From JADFRD01 sp964491015 (GTDB lineage Bacteria; Fidelibacterota; Marinisomatia; Marinisomatales; TCS55): a DNA stretch of 16,281 nt. Position 1 is the first letter of the stretch. The number at the start of each line of letters is the position of its first letter. A program made the translations under genes and the position numbers. This document shows, piece after piece, positions 6,698-14,198 of the stretch. The notes beneath the pieces are model-generated. The model worked only from the letters and a program-made list of their open reading frames with translations, did not search any database and was not told the DNA's origin. The stretch lies in contig CAZBEY010000046.1 of NCBI GenBank assembly GCA_964491015.1, positions 1 to 16,281 of the forward strand, in the 5' to 3' direction.

Positions 6698-7894
6698 ATG
6701 GATAAAAGAACAATTGTCAAAATGCCCGGTGATGGTATAGGAAAAGTCGTGTTGGAAGAAACCATCCGTGTACTGGATGCAGCCGGATTCGAAGCGAATT
6801 ATGTTGAAGGAGATATTGGCTGGGAATTCTGGTGTAATGAGGGAAATCCGCTGCCCCAAAGAACTCTTGATTTACTTTCCGAACATAAAATCGGTCTATT
6901 TGGAGCAATCACATCGAAACCGAAAGATGAGGCGTTTGAAGAATTAAAACCGGACTTGAAAGAGAAGGGATTGGTATACTCCAGTCCAATTGTTGGCTTG
7001 CGTCAGCATTTTGGCTTGGATATCTGTCTACGTCCCTGCCGGACCTATAAAGGGAATCCGTTGAATTTCATAAGAAGAGGTAGGGGCGATAAGATTGAAG
7101 AACCGGAAGTGGATGTGGCTATTTTTCGTCAAAATACGGAAGGATTATATGGTGGTGTGGAATGGAGCGATCCGCCAGAACAGGTGTATGATGCACTAAT
7201 GACACATTCCAAATTCCAGAAAAACTTTGGGGAATCACCGAAAGAGGAAATTTCCGTTTCAACGAGAATCTTTACCAAAAATGCAACAGAGAGAATTTTA
7301 CGGGCTGCCTTTGAACATGCTAAAAAGTATAAATATAAATCCGTTACAGTCTGTGAAAAACCAAACGTAATCCGTGAAACTTCCGGAATGATGTACAAAA
7401 TGGCTCAGCAGATTCAAAAAGCAGATTTTCCGGAAATAGAACTGTGGAACACAAACATTGATGCCCAGATGATGTGGCTAACCAAAAATCCTGAAAATTA
7501 CGGTGTAATCGTTGCGGGGAACATGTTTGGTGATATTGTATCCGACGGATTTGCCGGTCTCATCGGTGGACTCGGCTTCGCATGCAGCGCCCAGTATAAT
7601 CCTGAAACCGGCATTGGTGTGTTTGAACCGACCCATGGCAGTGCACCAAAATACGCTGATTATCCTGTTTCAATTGTTAATCCCATTGCAATGATTGAAT
7701 CCGCCAGTATGATGCTGGATTTTATTGATGAACAAGTAATTTCATCAAAAATCAGGAAAGCGGTGGCAGCAGTTGTGGAAGAGGGAAAAGTCAGAACTTA
7801 TGATATGGCAAAGATGTCCGGCCGGCCCGATGTGGTTGAAAATGGTGCCGCAACAACAACCCAAATGGCAGATGCTGTCGTTAGTAAATTGTAG
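6698..7894 (+). CDS. Isocitrate/homoisocitrate dehydrogenase-family decarboxylating dehydrogenase
   Basis: The 398-residue protein belongs to the isocitrate/isopropylmalate dehydrogenase family, which oxidises and decarboxylates 2-hydroxy tri/dicarboxylates with NAD(P). Seen motifs: KMPGDGIGK at the N-terminus, SSPIVGLRQHFGLDICLRP (95-113), FRQNTEGLYGGVEW (143-156), CEKPNVIRETSG, NMFGDIVSDGFAGLIGGLG and EPTHGSAPKYAD. Aligned by eye to E. coli isocitrate dehydrogenase, Ser96, Arg102, Arg112, Arg144 and Tyr151 match Ser113, Arg119, Arg129, Arg153 and Tyr160, but Ile98 replaces Asn115. SSPIV-x-LR resembles homoisocitrate dehydrogenases as I recall them, so isocitrate, homoisocitrate or another acid are all possible. 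The Lys-Tyr pair in APKYA is the one that marks NADP use in the E. coli enzyme, but this is weak evidence. A strong site, AGGAAGG, precedes ATG 6698. Confidence 0.85.
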   Translation: MDKRTIVKMPGDGIGKVVLEETIRVLDAAGFEANYVEGDIGWEFWCNEGNPLPQRTLDLLSEHKIGLFGAITSKPKDEAFEELKPDLKEKGLVYSSPIVGLRQHFGLDICLRPCRTYKGNPLNFIRRGRGDKIEEPEVDVAIFRQNTEGLYGGVEWSDPPEQVYDALMTHSKFQKNFGESPKEEISVSTRIFTKNATERILRAAFEHAKKYKYKSVTVCEKPNVIRETSGMMYKMAQQIQKADFPEIELWNTNIDAQMMWLTKNPENYGVIVAGNMFGDIVSDGFAGLIGGLGFACSAQYNPETGIGVFEPTHGSAPKYADYPVSIVNPIAMIESASMMLDFIDEQVISSKIRKAVAAVVEEGKVRTYDMAKMSGRPDVVENGAATTTQMADAVVSKL

Positions 7895-7903
7895 GAGAAA
7901 AAA

Positions 7904-9340
7904 TTGGATAAACCTATCTCAAGACAGATTGCTGAATTCGCAATCAACCTGAAATACGACGATTTACCCGATGAAGTTATTCACGAAGTAAAACGATACC
8001 TCTATGATTCTATTGGTTGCGCTTATGGTAGTATAAAAACGAAAGATGTGAACACAATTCTAGAAATTTATCGGGAAATGGGTGGAGCAGCGGAATCTAC
8101 AGTCATAGGATTTGGAGATAAAATGCCCGCAGTGAATGCAGCTCTCATTAATTCGCTCATGATTCGCGCATTGGATTTCAATGATATTTATTGGAAGGAA
8201 GATCCCAGTCATCCCAGTGATATTATACCGGCTGCTTTAAGTACTGCAGAGAAGATGAATTCGTCCATGAAAGATGTCATGGTAGCTATCGTCCTGGCGT
8301 ACGAATTTGAACAGCGATTATGTTTATTTGCAAAACCTGGTGTCCGTGAACGTAAATGGCACCACGCCACGTTGACCCAATTCGTCTCTCCAATAGTGGC
8401 TGGAAAAATCCTCGGTTTATCCGTAGACCAAATGGTCAATGCCATAGGGATCAGCGCTTGCCACAACCATACCATTGGTTGTCCGACTGCCGGTGAGTTG
8501 ACAATGATGAAAAACACGGTCGATCCCATGGCGGTTCAAAGCGGTGTATTTGCAGCGCTTATGGCTCAAAAAGGGTACTCAGGGACGGAAAAAGTGTTTG
8601 AAGGCAAGGAAGGATTTATGGATGCTTTCATCGGTTGGGATGCGAAAAAAGAGTCATTAAACCCAACGGATATGGAAGGCAGGGACGGGATCTCATCTTG
8701 GGGATGGGATGTTGAGGCCCTCGTAGGAAATTTGGGAAAGGATTACAAAATTCTTGAATGTGGTATGAAGGCTTTTCCCACCGAAGCACTGACTCATACG
8801 CATATTTCTTGCGCACTTAAAGGGATGATCAATAATGATCTTGACTACGCCGATATTAAAGAAATCAAGGTAACTGCTTTTGCTCAAGCATATGATATAT
8901 TGTTTGATCCGGCAAAATATCGTCCCGAATCCAGGGAAACAGCTGACCATTCTCTTCCTTATTGTTTAGCTGTGGCGATCGTGGATAAAAAAATTACGAC
9001 TGAATCATTCTCCTATGAGAAATTGAACGATCCCAAAGTATTTGAAGTAATCGATAAAATTAAAGGTGAACCTTCACTGGAATTTGAAAAAATGTTTCCC
9101 GCAAAACAGCCATCAAAGGTCGTTATCACCACGAAAGATGGTATGGAGTATTCAGAATACCTTGAATATCCTAAAGGCGATCCCCGGGAGCCAATGACCA
9201 TGGAAGACTTGGAGAATAAATTTAACTCTCTTTCGGGGAGTTCATTCAGTCAAGATGAATTGAATTCATTAAAGGAACTTATTTTTCACTGCGACAATGT
9301 TTCCGCCCGGAGTTTTATGTCGCAGCTTGTAGTTAGTTAA
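7904..9340 (+). CDS. MmgE/PrpD-family protein (2-methylcitrate dehydratase-like)
   Basis: This 478-residue protein covers a full MmgE/PrpD family member (E. coli PrpD is about 483). The family includes iron-sulfur-free 2-methylcitrate dehydratases and cis-aconitate decarboxylase, all acting on tricarboxylates. Visible active-site candidates are Asp91 and Asp94 in LDFNDIYW, His103 in PSHPSDIIPAA, the WHHAT His pair, and Lys203 in MMKNTVDP; these fall where animal cis-aconitate decarboxylase has Asp93, His103, His159 and Lys207. Dehydration of citrate or a homologue, or decarboxylation of an aconitate, are therefore both possible. The start is TTG 7904, with AGGAG six bases upstream; no ATG fits. 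It lies nine bases after the dehydrogenase stop and is clearly in the same transcript. Confidence 0.85.
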   Translation: MDKPISRQIAEFAINLKYDDLPDEVIHEVKRYLYDSIGCAYGSIKTKDVNTILEIYREMGGAAESTVIGFGDKMPAVNAALINSLMIRALDFNDIYWKEDPSHPSDIIPAALSTAEKMNSSMKDVMVAIVLAYEFEQRLCLFAKPGVRERKWHHATLTQFVSPIVAGKILGLSVDQMVNAIGISACHNHTIGCPTAGELTMMKNTVDPMAVQSGVFAALMAQKGYSGTEKVFEGKEGFMDAFIGWDAKKESLNPTDMEGRDGISSWGWDVEALVGNLGKDYKILECGMKAFPTEALTHTHISCALKGMINNDLDYADIKEIKVTAFAQAYDILFDPAKYRPESRETADHSLPYCLAVAIVDKKITTESFSYEKLNDPKVFEVIDKIKGEPSLEFEKMFPAKQPSKVVITTKDGMEYSEYLEYPKGDPREPMTMEDLENKFNSLSGSSFSQDELNSLKELIFHCDNVSARSFMSQLVVS

Positions 9341-9412
9341 AAAAGGATTAGCTATAATGTGTTGGAAGAATCTATCCTAAAGTGAGTTCTCTTAGTGGAT
9401 ACTAATAGAAAT

Positions 9413-9664
9413 TTATTTATACAGTTTCCTCCGATGCCTGATGCGTAACACCCACACTTCTTCGTCCATAATTGAAAAAATAACACGATAGGCACCGATC
9501 CTTAATTTTCTTAATCCTGCAAACCTTCCACGTAATAGGGAGCATTTCTGCGGATTTTCTGAAAGAACTTCTTCTGTTTTATCAAGAATTCTTTTTTTAT
9601 CCTTTAGTTCTACATTTTTTAAATCCTTGATTACAGATTTTTTAAACCGGATCGTATAAGCCAA
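9413..9664 (-). CDS. RelE/ParE-superfamily toxin
   Basis: The 83-residue basic protein has the RelE/ParE toxin pattern: an N-terminal FKKSVIKDLKNV helix, a middle LLRGRFAGLRKLRIGAYRVIF with the typical Gly-x-x-Lys-Leu-Arg-x-Gly-x-Tyr-Arg-Val core, and a C-terminal VLRIRHRRKLY. RelE-type members cut mRNA on the ribosome, whereas ParE-type members poison gyrase; the clustered Arg and His near the end favour an RNase-type member, but this cannot be settled by eye. The gene starts inside the 3' end of the antitoxin gene (23-base overlap), the normal order for such a pair. It runs against the metabolic genes on both sides, suggesting an inserted module. Confidence 0.85.
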   Translation of the reverse strand: MAYTIRFKKSVIKDLKNVELKDKKRILDKTEEVLSENPQKCSLLRGRFAGLRKLRIGAYRVIFSIMDEEVWVLRIRHRRKLYK

Positions 9665-9872
9665 TTTCTTCTCTTAATTCTTCACCGGATATCAATCCAT
9701 CATTATTATCTTTTAAACGATCTAGAGCAATTTGTAAATCCGCAAATTCTTCCAGATACTTTTCAACTGCCTTTAATATGTGGAAAGATTTGGATCGTTC
9801 AGTTTCTAAAGAAACTTCTTCAAGTTCGTCTGAAACAAAATCCGGTAGCCGGACAGAAATTGTTTTACTCAT
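9642..9872 (-). CDS. Ribbon-helix-helix antitoxin
   Basis: The 76-residue acidic protein begins SKTISVRLPDFVSDELEEVS, a ribbon-helix-helix DNA-binding fold: a beta strand with alternating Ser/Arg residues, then two helices (ERSKSFHILKAVEKYLEEF). The remaining C-terminal part (about residues 45-76, with LISGEELREEIGL) would wrap and block the toxin. Such antitoxins dimerise, bind an operator before their own gene and repress the operon, more tightly when the toxin is bound. A palindrome fitting that role lies at 9890-9910. The antitoxin comes first and overlaps the toxin gene by 23 bases. Confidence 0.85.
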   Translation of the reverse strand: MSKTISVRLPDFVSDELEEVSLETERSKSFHILKAVEKYLEEFADLQIALDRLKDNNDGLISGEELREEIGLYDPV

Positions 9873-9889
9873 ATTTGTACCTGCATTTA

Positions 9890-9910
9890 TTGTAACGCAA
9901 TGTAATACAA
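9890..9910 (-). promoter_or_regulatory. Candidate antitoxin operator (imperfect 21-bp palindrome)
   Basis: Centred on base 9900, this site has TTGTA and TACAA arms plus an inner CA/TG pair in mirrored positions; 14 of the 20 non-central positions are self-complementary. It also contains two TGTAA units 10 bp apart, the helical spacing often used by ribbon-helix-helix repressors. It lies 17 bases upstream of the antitoxin start. On the minus strand a TACAAT sequence could serve as a -10 element within or next to the palindrome. The function is inferred from position and symmetry only. Confidence 0.4.
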
Positions 9911-10031
9911 ATATTGCAAAAATTACAAACAGGTTATTTAATTTAAAACTATTGAATAAATACCATGAGAACTCTATAATTCAAATAAAATAACAGTGTA
10001 ATTTCTATTCCTGTTTAAACTAGGAATGATA

Positions 10032-11356
10032 ATGAAAAAATTAGGGCCAGATTTTTATAATATTACCGATCTACTCACTGAAGAAGAATTGCTGATCCAG
10101 CAAACGGCTTATGATTTTGTTCAATCCGAATTTATGCCGTTGATAAACAAACATTACGAAAAAGGCACTTTTCCCATGGAATTGGTTCCCAAATTGGGCA
10201 AGTTGGGATTTTTTGGTTCGTCTCTGCCGGAAGAATCCGGTGGTGCGGGTGTGAGCAATGTGGCTTATGGTTTGATTCTCCATGAATTGGAGCGGGGTGA
10301 TTCCGGACTTCGATCTTTTGCCAGTGTCCAGGGTGCTTTGGTGATGTATCCCATTTATGTCTATGGTTCCGTGGAACAAAAAGCCAAATGGTTACCCGAG
10401 TTAGGGAATGGAACAAAAATCGGATGTTTTGGACTAACAGAACCTAACTTCGGTTCTAATCCCGGATCAATGGCTACCCGTTGTAAAAAAGACGGAGATG
10501 GTTGGATTATTAACGGGAATAAAATGTGGATCACCAATGGCTCTCTTGCTGATGTAGCGGTTGTCTGGGCCCGGGATGAAAACGGAATAGTGAGGGGTTT
10601 TTTATTAGAAAAGGAAATGAAAGGATTTACGTCAAGCAATATCCATGGGAAATTGAGCTTGCGTGCCTCAGTTACATCGGAATTATCCATGGTAGATGTT
10701 CGAGTTCCCGATTCTGCAAGACTACCCAATATCAAAGGATTAAAGGGACCATTGAGCTGTCTTACCCAGGCTCGTTATGGCATCGCCTGGGGAATGGTCG
10801 GTGCGGCAACGGATTGTTACAATACAGCGTTAGAATATGCTAAAGATCGGAAACAGTTTTCGAAACCTATCGGCGGGTATCAATTGATTCAGGCGAACCT
10901 GGCGGAGATGCTTACCCGAATTACAGAAGCGCAGCTTTTGGTTTATCGATTAGGAAGACTCAAAGATGAAGGGAAAATGACTTTTCAACAGGTATCCATG
11001 GCCAAGCGTAATAACTGTACCANNNNNNNNNNNNNNNNNNNNNNNNNNNNNNNNNNNNNNNNNNNNNNNNNNNNNNNNNNNNNNNNNNNNNNNNNNNNNN
11101 NNNNNNNNNNNNNNNNNNNNNNGAAGGGAAAATGACTTTTCAACAGGTATCCATGGCCAAGCGTAATAACTGTACCATGGCTCGGGATATCGCCAGAATG
11201 GCCCGGGAAATGCTGGGAGCAAATGGCATTACAGGAGACTATTCACCCATACGCCACATGGCCAATATTGAATCGGTGTATACTTATGAAGGAACCCATG
11301 AAATGCATACCCTTATTCTTGGCGAGGCTGTAACCGGTATGGCGGCATTTGATTAA
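10032..11356 (+). CDS. gcdH: Glutaryl-CoA dehydrogenase, interrupted by an assembly gap
   Basis: This acyl-CoA dehydrogenase flavoprotein most resembles glutaryl-CoA dehydrogenase, which oxidises and decarboxylates glutaryl-CoA to crotonyl-CoA in lysine, tryptophan and aromatic catabolism. Signatures: GLRSFASVQGALVMYPIY with the Arg-Ser pair typical of this enzyme, GCFGLTEPNFGSNPG, WITNGSLADV, the Arg-Lys-Gln-Phe region in AKDRKQFSKPIGGYQL, and VYTYEGTHEMHTLILGEAVTG with the catalytic Glu (codon 11288-11290). A run of 100 N at 11023-11122 breaks the frame, and the 55 bases before it are repeated after it. Removing the N run and one copy gives one frame of 389 residues, the expected length, with Glu at 368. 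ATG 10032 is preferred to ATG 10026, which is too close to the AGGA site. The gene follows the toxin-antitoxin pair. Confidence 0.88.
10968..11177. other. Scaffold gap (100 N) flanked by a 55-bp identical overlap
   Basis: Bases 10968-11022 and 11123-11177 are identical over 55 bp and flank exactly 100 N (11023-11122). The repeat begins GAAGGGAAAATGACTTTTCA. Joining the copies restores an uninterrupted coding frame. This is the pattern left when two contigs that really overlap, by a length typical of an assembly k-mer, are scaffolded with a default gap instead of merged. The duplication is therefore almost certainly not biological. Confidence 0.9.
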
Positions 11357-11401
11357 CAGTATTTTAATTACTCATCAGTCTTGATAATTGAAAATTCGAG
11401 T

Positions 11402-12583
11402 TCATTCATGTTGGTTCCGATTATTATTTAGCCGGATCAGTTCACTCGTTGGGTGGAAATTTTTCCAGGAAAACCAATATTCATCTGAAATCATGACGGG
11501 TTGGAGGTTATTTTTAACGGGTCCTCCAATATAGTGTCCTCTTAAATCCCAGGTCGTTCCTGTATTTTCGTCGATAATACATTGATTTTTATTAAGGGAA
11601 AATTCAAAATGATGATGACCGATTGTATGTTTAAATCCATTCACTGTATCATTTGTGTGGATTAATGAAAATCCCAATTCTGTATTTTTAATAATACTTA
11701 ATTTTGTTATCTCCTTTTTAAGGTAGACAACCTGATGTTGAATTGTTGGATCTATGATTCCAATAACGCGAGTTTTAGAAGGAAAGGTTGTATCTTTTGA
11801 TGAAAGTCCGGGAGTTAATTCTGAAGACATAACCTTTTTCCATACTCCGGGCAGGGGAAGTTTGAATGGTCTGAAGTCGTTTTGTGTTACCATCGCTACC
11901 AATGGGAGTGGCTTGAGATTTTTTACATCTTTCCAGGATAAAATTTGGAATGGAATCATATTCAACATATGGGGATGAAGTTTTCCGATGATGGACTGAA
12001 ATGTTTCCTGCTGAAAAAAAGTTTTTGTCTTTCGGTCTGCCACAATCATATTGGCATTTTTAAATGACCCAACAAATAGCGGTCCGATGTCTGTTACGTC
12101 AAAGGGAATAATACTCCGACACATGGCGCAATAAGTCAAAGCAATGATTTTTTCTCCAAAACGATCATTAACAATATGATGATGAATGACGTAATTCAAC
12201 GAGTACGCTTTGACGATTCCATCAACCTCAATCACGGCTAACTGATGATCATTTTCCAATGGAAGAGAATCAATGGATTGTGTCATTTCAGGGAAATCGT
12301 CTGCCTTGAACCAATTTTCCTGATGGAGTTTATAGGTCAAAAGGAGAGTTAAAGTTACAATGAAAAGAGAAATCACCATCCCGGTTGGAATATGGGAAAG
12401 GCTTGCAGTTGAACAATCAATAAGGACTTTGACATAAAGGCCAGCGCAAATGGTCCAGGCTAAAGGTTTTCTAATGTGGTAATGGTAATAAAGCCATTTA
12501 GCTGGAATATTTTCCACCAAAGTAAACAAAGCAAAAAAACCATTGATAAGTGATAAAATGGTCAGAAAGTCAATAATGGGCAT
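11402..12583 (-). CDS. DUF3179-domain membrane protein
   Basis: The 393-residue protein has hydrophobic N-terminal segments at roughly residues 5-25 and 67-87, with a possible third around 42-60, followed by a long domain of the DUF3179 type. That domain is recognised by ALTYCAMCRSIIPFDV with Cys152 and Cys155 in a C-x-x-C pair, VGSFKNANMIVADRKTKTFF, FQSIIGKLHP and a late GTTWDLRGHYIGG. The biochemical role of DUF3179 is unknown; many members are exported, which suggests the domain faces outside the cytoplasm here, although topology was not computed. ATG 12583 is preferred, though a GTG lies directly before it at 12586. The gene converges with glutaryl-CoA dehydrogenase, 45 bases away, and is last in the minus-strand gene run. 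Confidence 0.75.
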   Translation of the reverse strand: MPIIDFLTILSLINGFFALFTLVENIPAKWLYYHYHIRKPLAWTICAGLYVKVLIDCSTASLSHIPTGMVISLFIVTLTLLLTYKLHQENWFKADDFPEMTQSIDSLPLENDHQLAVIEVDGIVKAYSLNYVIHHHIVNDRFGEKIIALTYCAMCRSIIPFDVTDIGPLFVGSFKNANMIVADRKTKTFFQQETFQSIIGKLHPHMLNMIPFQILSWKDVKNLKPLPLVAMVTQNDFRPFKLPLPGVWKKVMSSELTPGLSSKDTTFPSKTRVIGIIDPTIQHQVVYLKKEITKLSIIKNTELGFSLIHTNDTVNGFKHTIGHHHFEFSLNKNQCIIDENTGTTWDLRGHYIGGPVKNNLQPVMISDEYWFSWKNFHPTSELIRLNNNRNQHE

Positions 12584-12641
12584 CACTCTAATGTTGCTGA
12601 TTTTTCATTGATTAAATCTAATATTAGTAAATGAGACGATA

Positions 12642-13694
12642 TTAATCACGAAAACGAATTTCTTCCAGCGGGATGGTATATTCAATTCGCGGATTTCCTC
12701 TAATGTCCCAAATCTCTACCTTAATATTTGGTCTTTTATCATTGAAATCAATAGTAAATAAACCAAAATGATTATCCATAACGGGACCTTCTATTCGATT
12801 TTTATTGGGTGTGGCAAAATCCCAGGTTGAGGATAATCCACTGGCAGTCACATCATAAATCGGATATAAACCGGGAGAGTCCAATTTGGATATTTCTGCA
12901 TAATGGACATCCCCGCTGATAAAAACAACTCCATTTGTCTTATTCTTCTTAATGAGGTTTAGAAATCGTTTTTGTTCATGGGGGAAATTTGCCCAAGCTT
13001 CGTAGCTGTTATACTCAATCCCAAATTGTGTACTGGATCCTATAATTCTCAAGTCTGCCTTTTTCTGTAATTCCCGGTCCAGCCAAGCCCATTGTTTTTC
13101 ACCTAACATTGTTGAATCCGCATCTTGATGAGGAGAATAATCCAATGAATAGAAATATCGAGAATTATGATCAAATTCACCGTTGTAATCGATCAAATTA
13201 TCTCTAAACGTTCTTGTGTCTAATAAAATAATTTGAATGATTTTATTAAGGATTTTATACTCGTATGAATCATAAATTCCTTCGTGATTACGTCTTTCTG
13301 AATTCGGAGGTTCATTAAAAAATTCCAGAAATATTTCTTTTGATTCTTCCTTAAAAGGATAGTGCCTTCCGCCATCGTTATCTCCGTAATCATGGTCGTC
13401 CCACGTCGCCAGTATTTCAGTACTGTTTACTAAATTTTGAAAAGATTTTTTCGATGCCAGTCGCCTGTATTTTGCTCTCAAGGTATCCATATTGTATGTA
13501 TCGCCATAAATATTATCTCCCAGAAAAATGAATAAATCAGGATGATGTTTAACAATTTCATTAAAAATGGGTAAAGGTTCATCTTGGTATCCACATGAAC
13601 CAAAAGCAATCTTCATGACCGATTGTTTTTCAGTACAATTTTGAACAAAAAACAGGATAGAAATAAGTATTAATAGACGTAATATTTTTGTCAT
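12642..13694 (-). CDS. PhoD-like alkaline phosphatase/phosphoesterase, exported
   Basis: The 350-residue protein is a PhoD-type metallophosphatase, an enzyme class that removes phosphate from mono- or diesters outside the cytoplasm. The first 20 residues form a signal peptide ending FFVQNC; the Cys could be a lipid anchor, although Asn before it is unusual for a lipobox. The catalytic motifs are FGSCG, FIFLGDNIYGDT, ATWDDHDYGDND, LLDTRTFRDN, GEKQWAWLDRELQ and FISGDVHYAE, which supply the Asp, Asn and His metal ligands of the calcineurin-like fold; all look intact. Substrate is unknown. It lies 33 bases downstream of the TrmO-like gene on the same strand. No phosphate-regulation box is recognisable. 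Confidence 0.85.
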   Translation of the reverse strand: MTKILRLLILISILFFVQNCTEKQSVMKIAFGSCGYQDEPLPIFNEIVKHHPDLFIFLGDNIYGDTYNMDTLRAKYRRLASKKSFQNLVNSTEILATWDDHDYGDNDGGRHYPFKEESKEIFLEFFNEPPNSERRNHEGIYDSYEYKILNKIIQIILLDTRTFRDNLIDYNGEFDHNSRYFYSLDYSPHQDADSTMLGEKQWAWLDRELQKKADLRIIGSSTQFGIEYNSYEAWANFPHEQKRFLNLIKKNKTNGVVFISGDVHYAEISKLDSPGLYPIYDVTASGLSSTWDFATPNKNRIEGPVMDNHFGLFTIDFNDKRPNIKVEIWDIRGNPRIEYTIPLEEIRFRD

Positions 13695-13727
13695 ATTTAT
13701 TTTTTAATGTTTATTTAAGGGGAGAGA

Positions 13728-14198
13728 TTAATTCTTTTTTTCCCAATAATATTTCATCAGTTCACTGGACCATTCAGGCTGAATTATTTCGCCATTTGGT
13801 AAATATTCCCGATAAACCGGTTTAATATCTAAAATAGGTGTGCCGTCAATGGCATCCAGGTTGGATACCATTAATTTCCTACCTTCTTTTTTAATTAAGT
13901 TGACGACTGTTAAGCCGATATGGTTGGGTCTGTCTTTTTTACGCTGAGCAAAGATACCTACTTTTGGCCAGTCAGGATTTTCCCTTGGGTGCTCACTCCC
14001 GGTAACAATTCGATTGGATTTATTCAGATAGTAAATAATTTCCAGATGGGAAAAAGATTCAATTCTGTCAAGTGATTCAATTGGTAGGGAATCGATCAAA
14101 ATGATTTCAGAAACAACCCCCGACCAAAAATCATCCGTCATTTTTCTTCGATGATTTTTTACAAAAGCAATTGGTTGAAGTTGGATATTTTTATTCAA
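13728..14198 (-). CDS. trmO: TrmO/TsaA-like tRNA methyltransferase
   Basis: The protein has 156 residues from TTG 14198 and matches the TsaA/TrmO beta-barrel family: IQLQPIAFVKNHR at the start, SFSHLEIIYYL, VGIFAQRKKDRPNHIGLTVV and LDAIDGTPILDIKPV. In E. coli TrmO uses S-adenosylmethionine to N6-methylate t6A37 in a threonine tRNA. TTG 14198 is preferred to ATG 14234 because AGGA lies seven bases upstream and the family homology starts directly after it; it overlaps the stop of the preceding methyltransferase gene by 8 bases, which suggests coupled translation. The usual Pro in RPNPIG is His here (RPNHIG). Family assignment is firm, while the exact tRNA target is not. Confidence 0.82.
   Translation of the reverse strand: MNKNIQLQPIAFVKNHRRKMTDDFWSGVVSEIILIDSLPIESLDRIESFSHLEIIYYLNKSNRIVTGSEHPRENPDWPKVGIFAQRKKDRPNHIGLTVVNLIKKEGRKLMVSNLDAIDGTPILDIKPVYREYLPNGEIIQPEWSSELMKYYWEKKN

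Noticed and set aside
10968..11177. 55-bp direct repeat read as target-site duplication around an inserted element
   Set aside because: Exactly 100 N lie between identical copies, and the frame is restored on merging; a scaffolding artefact explains all of it.
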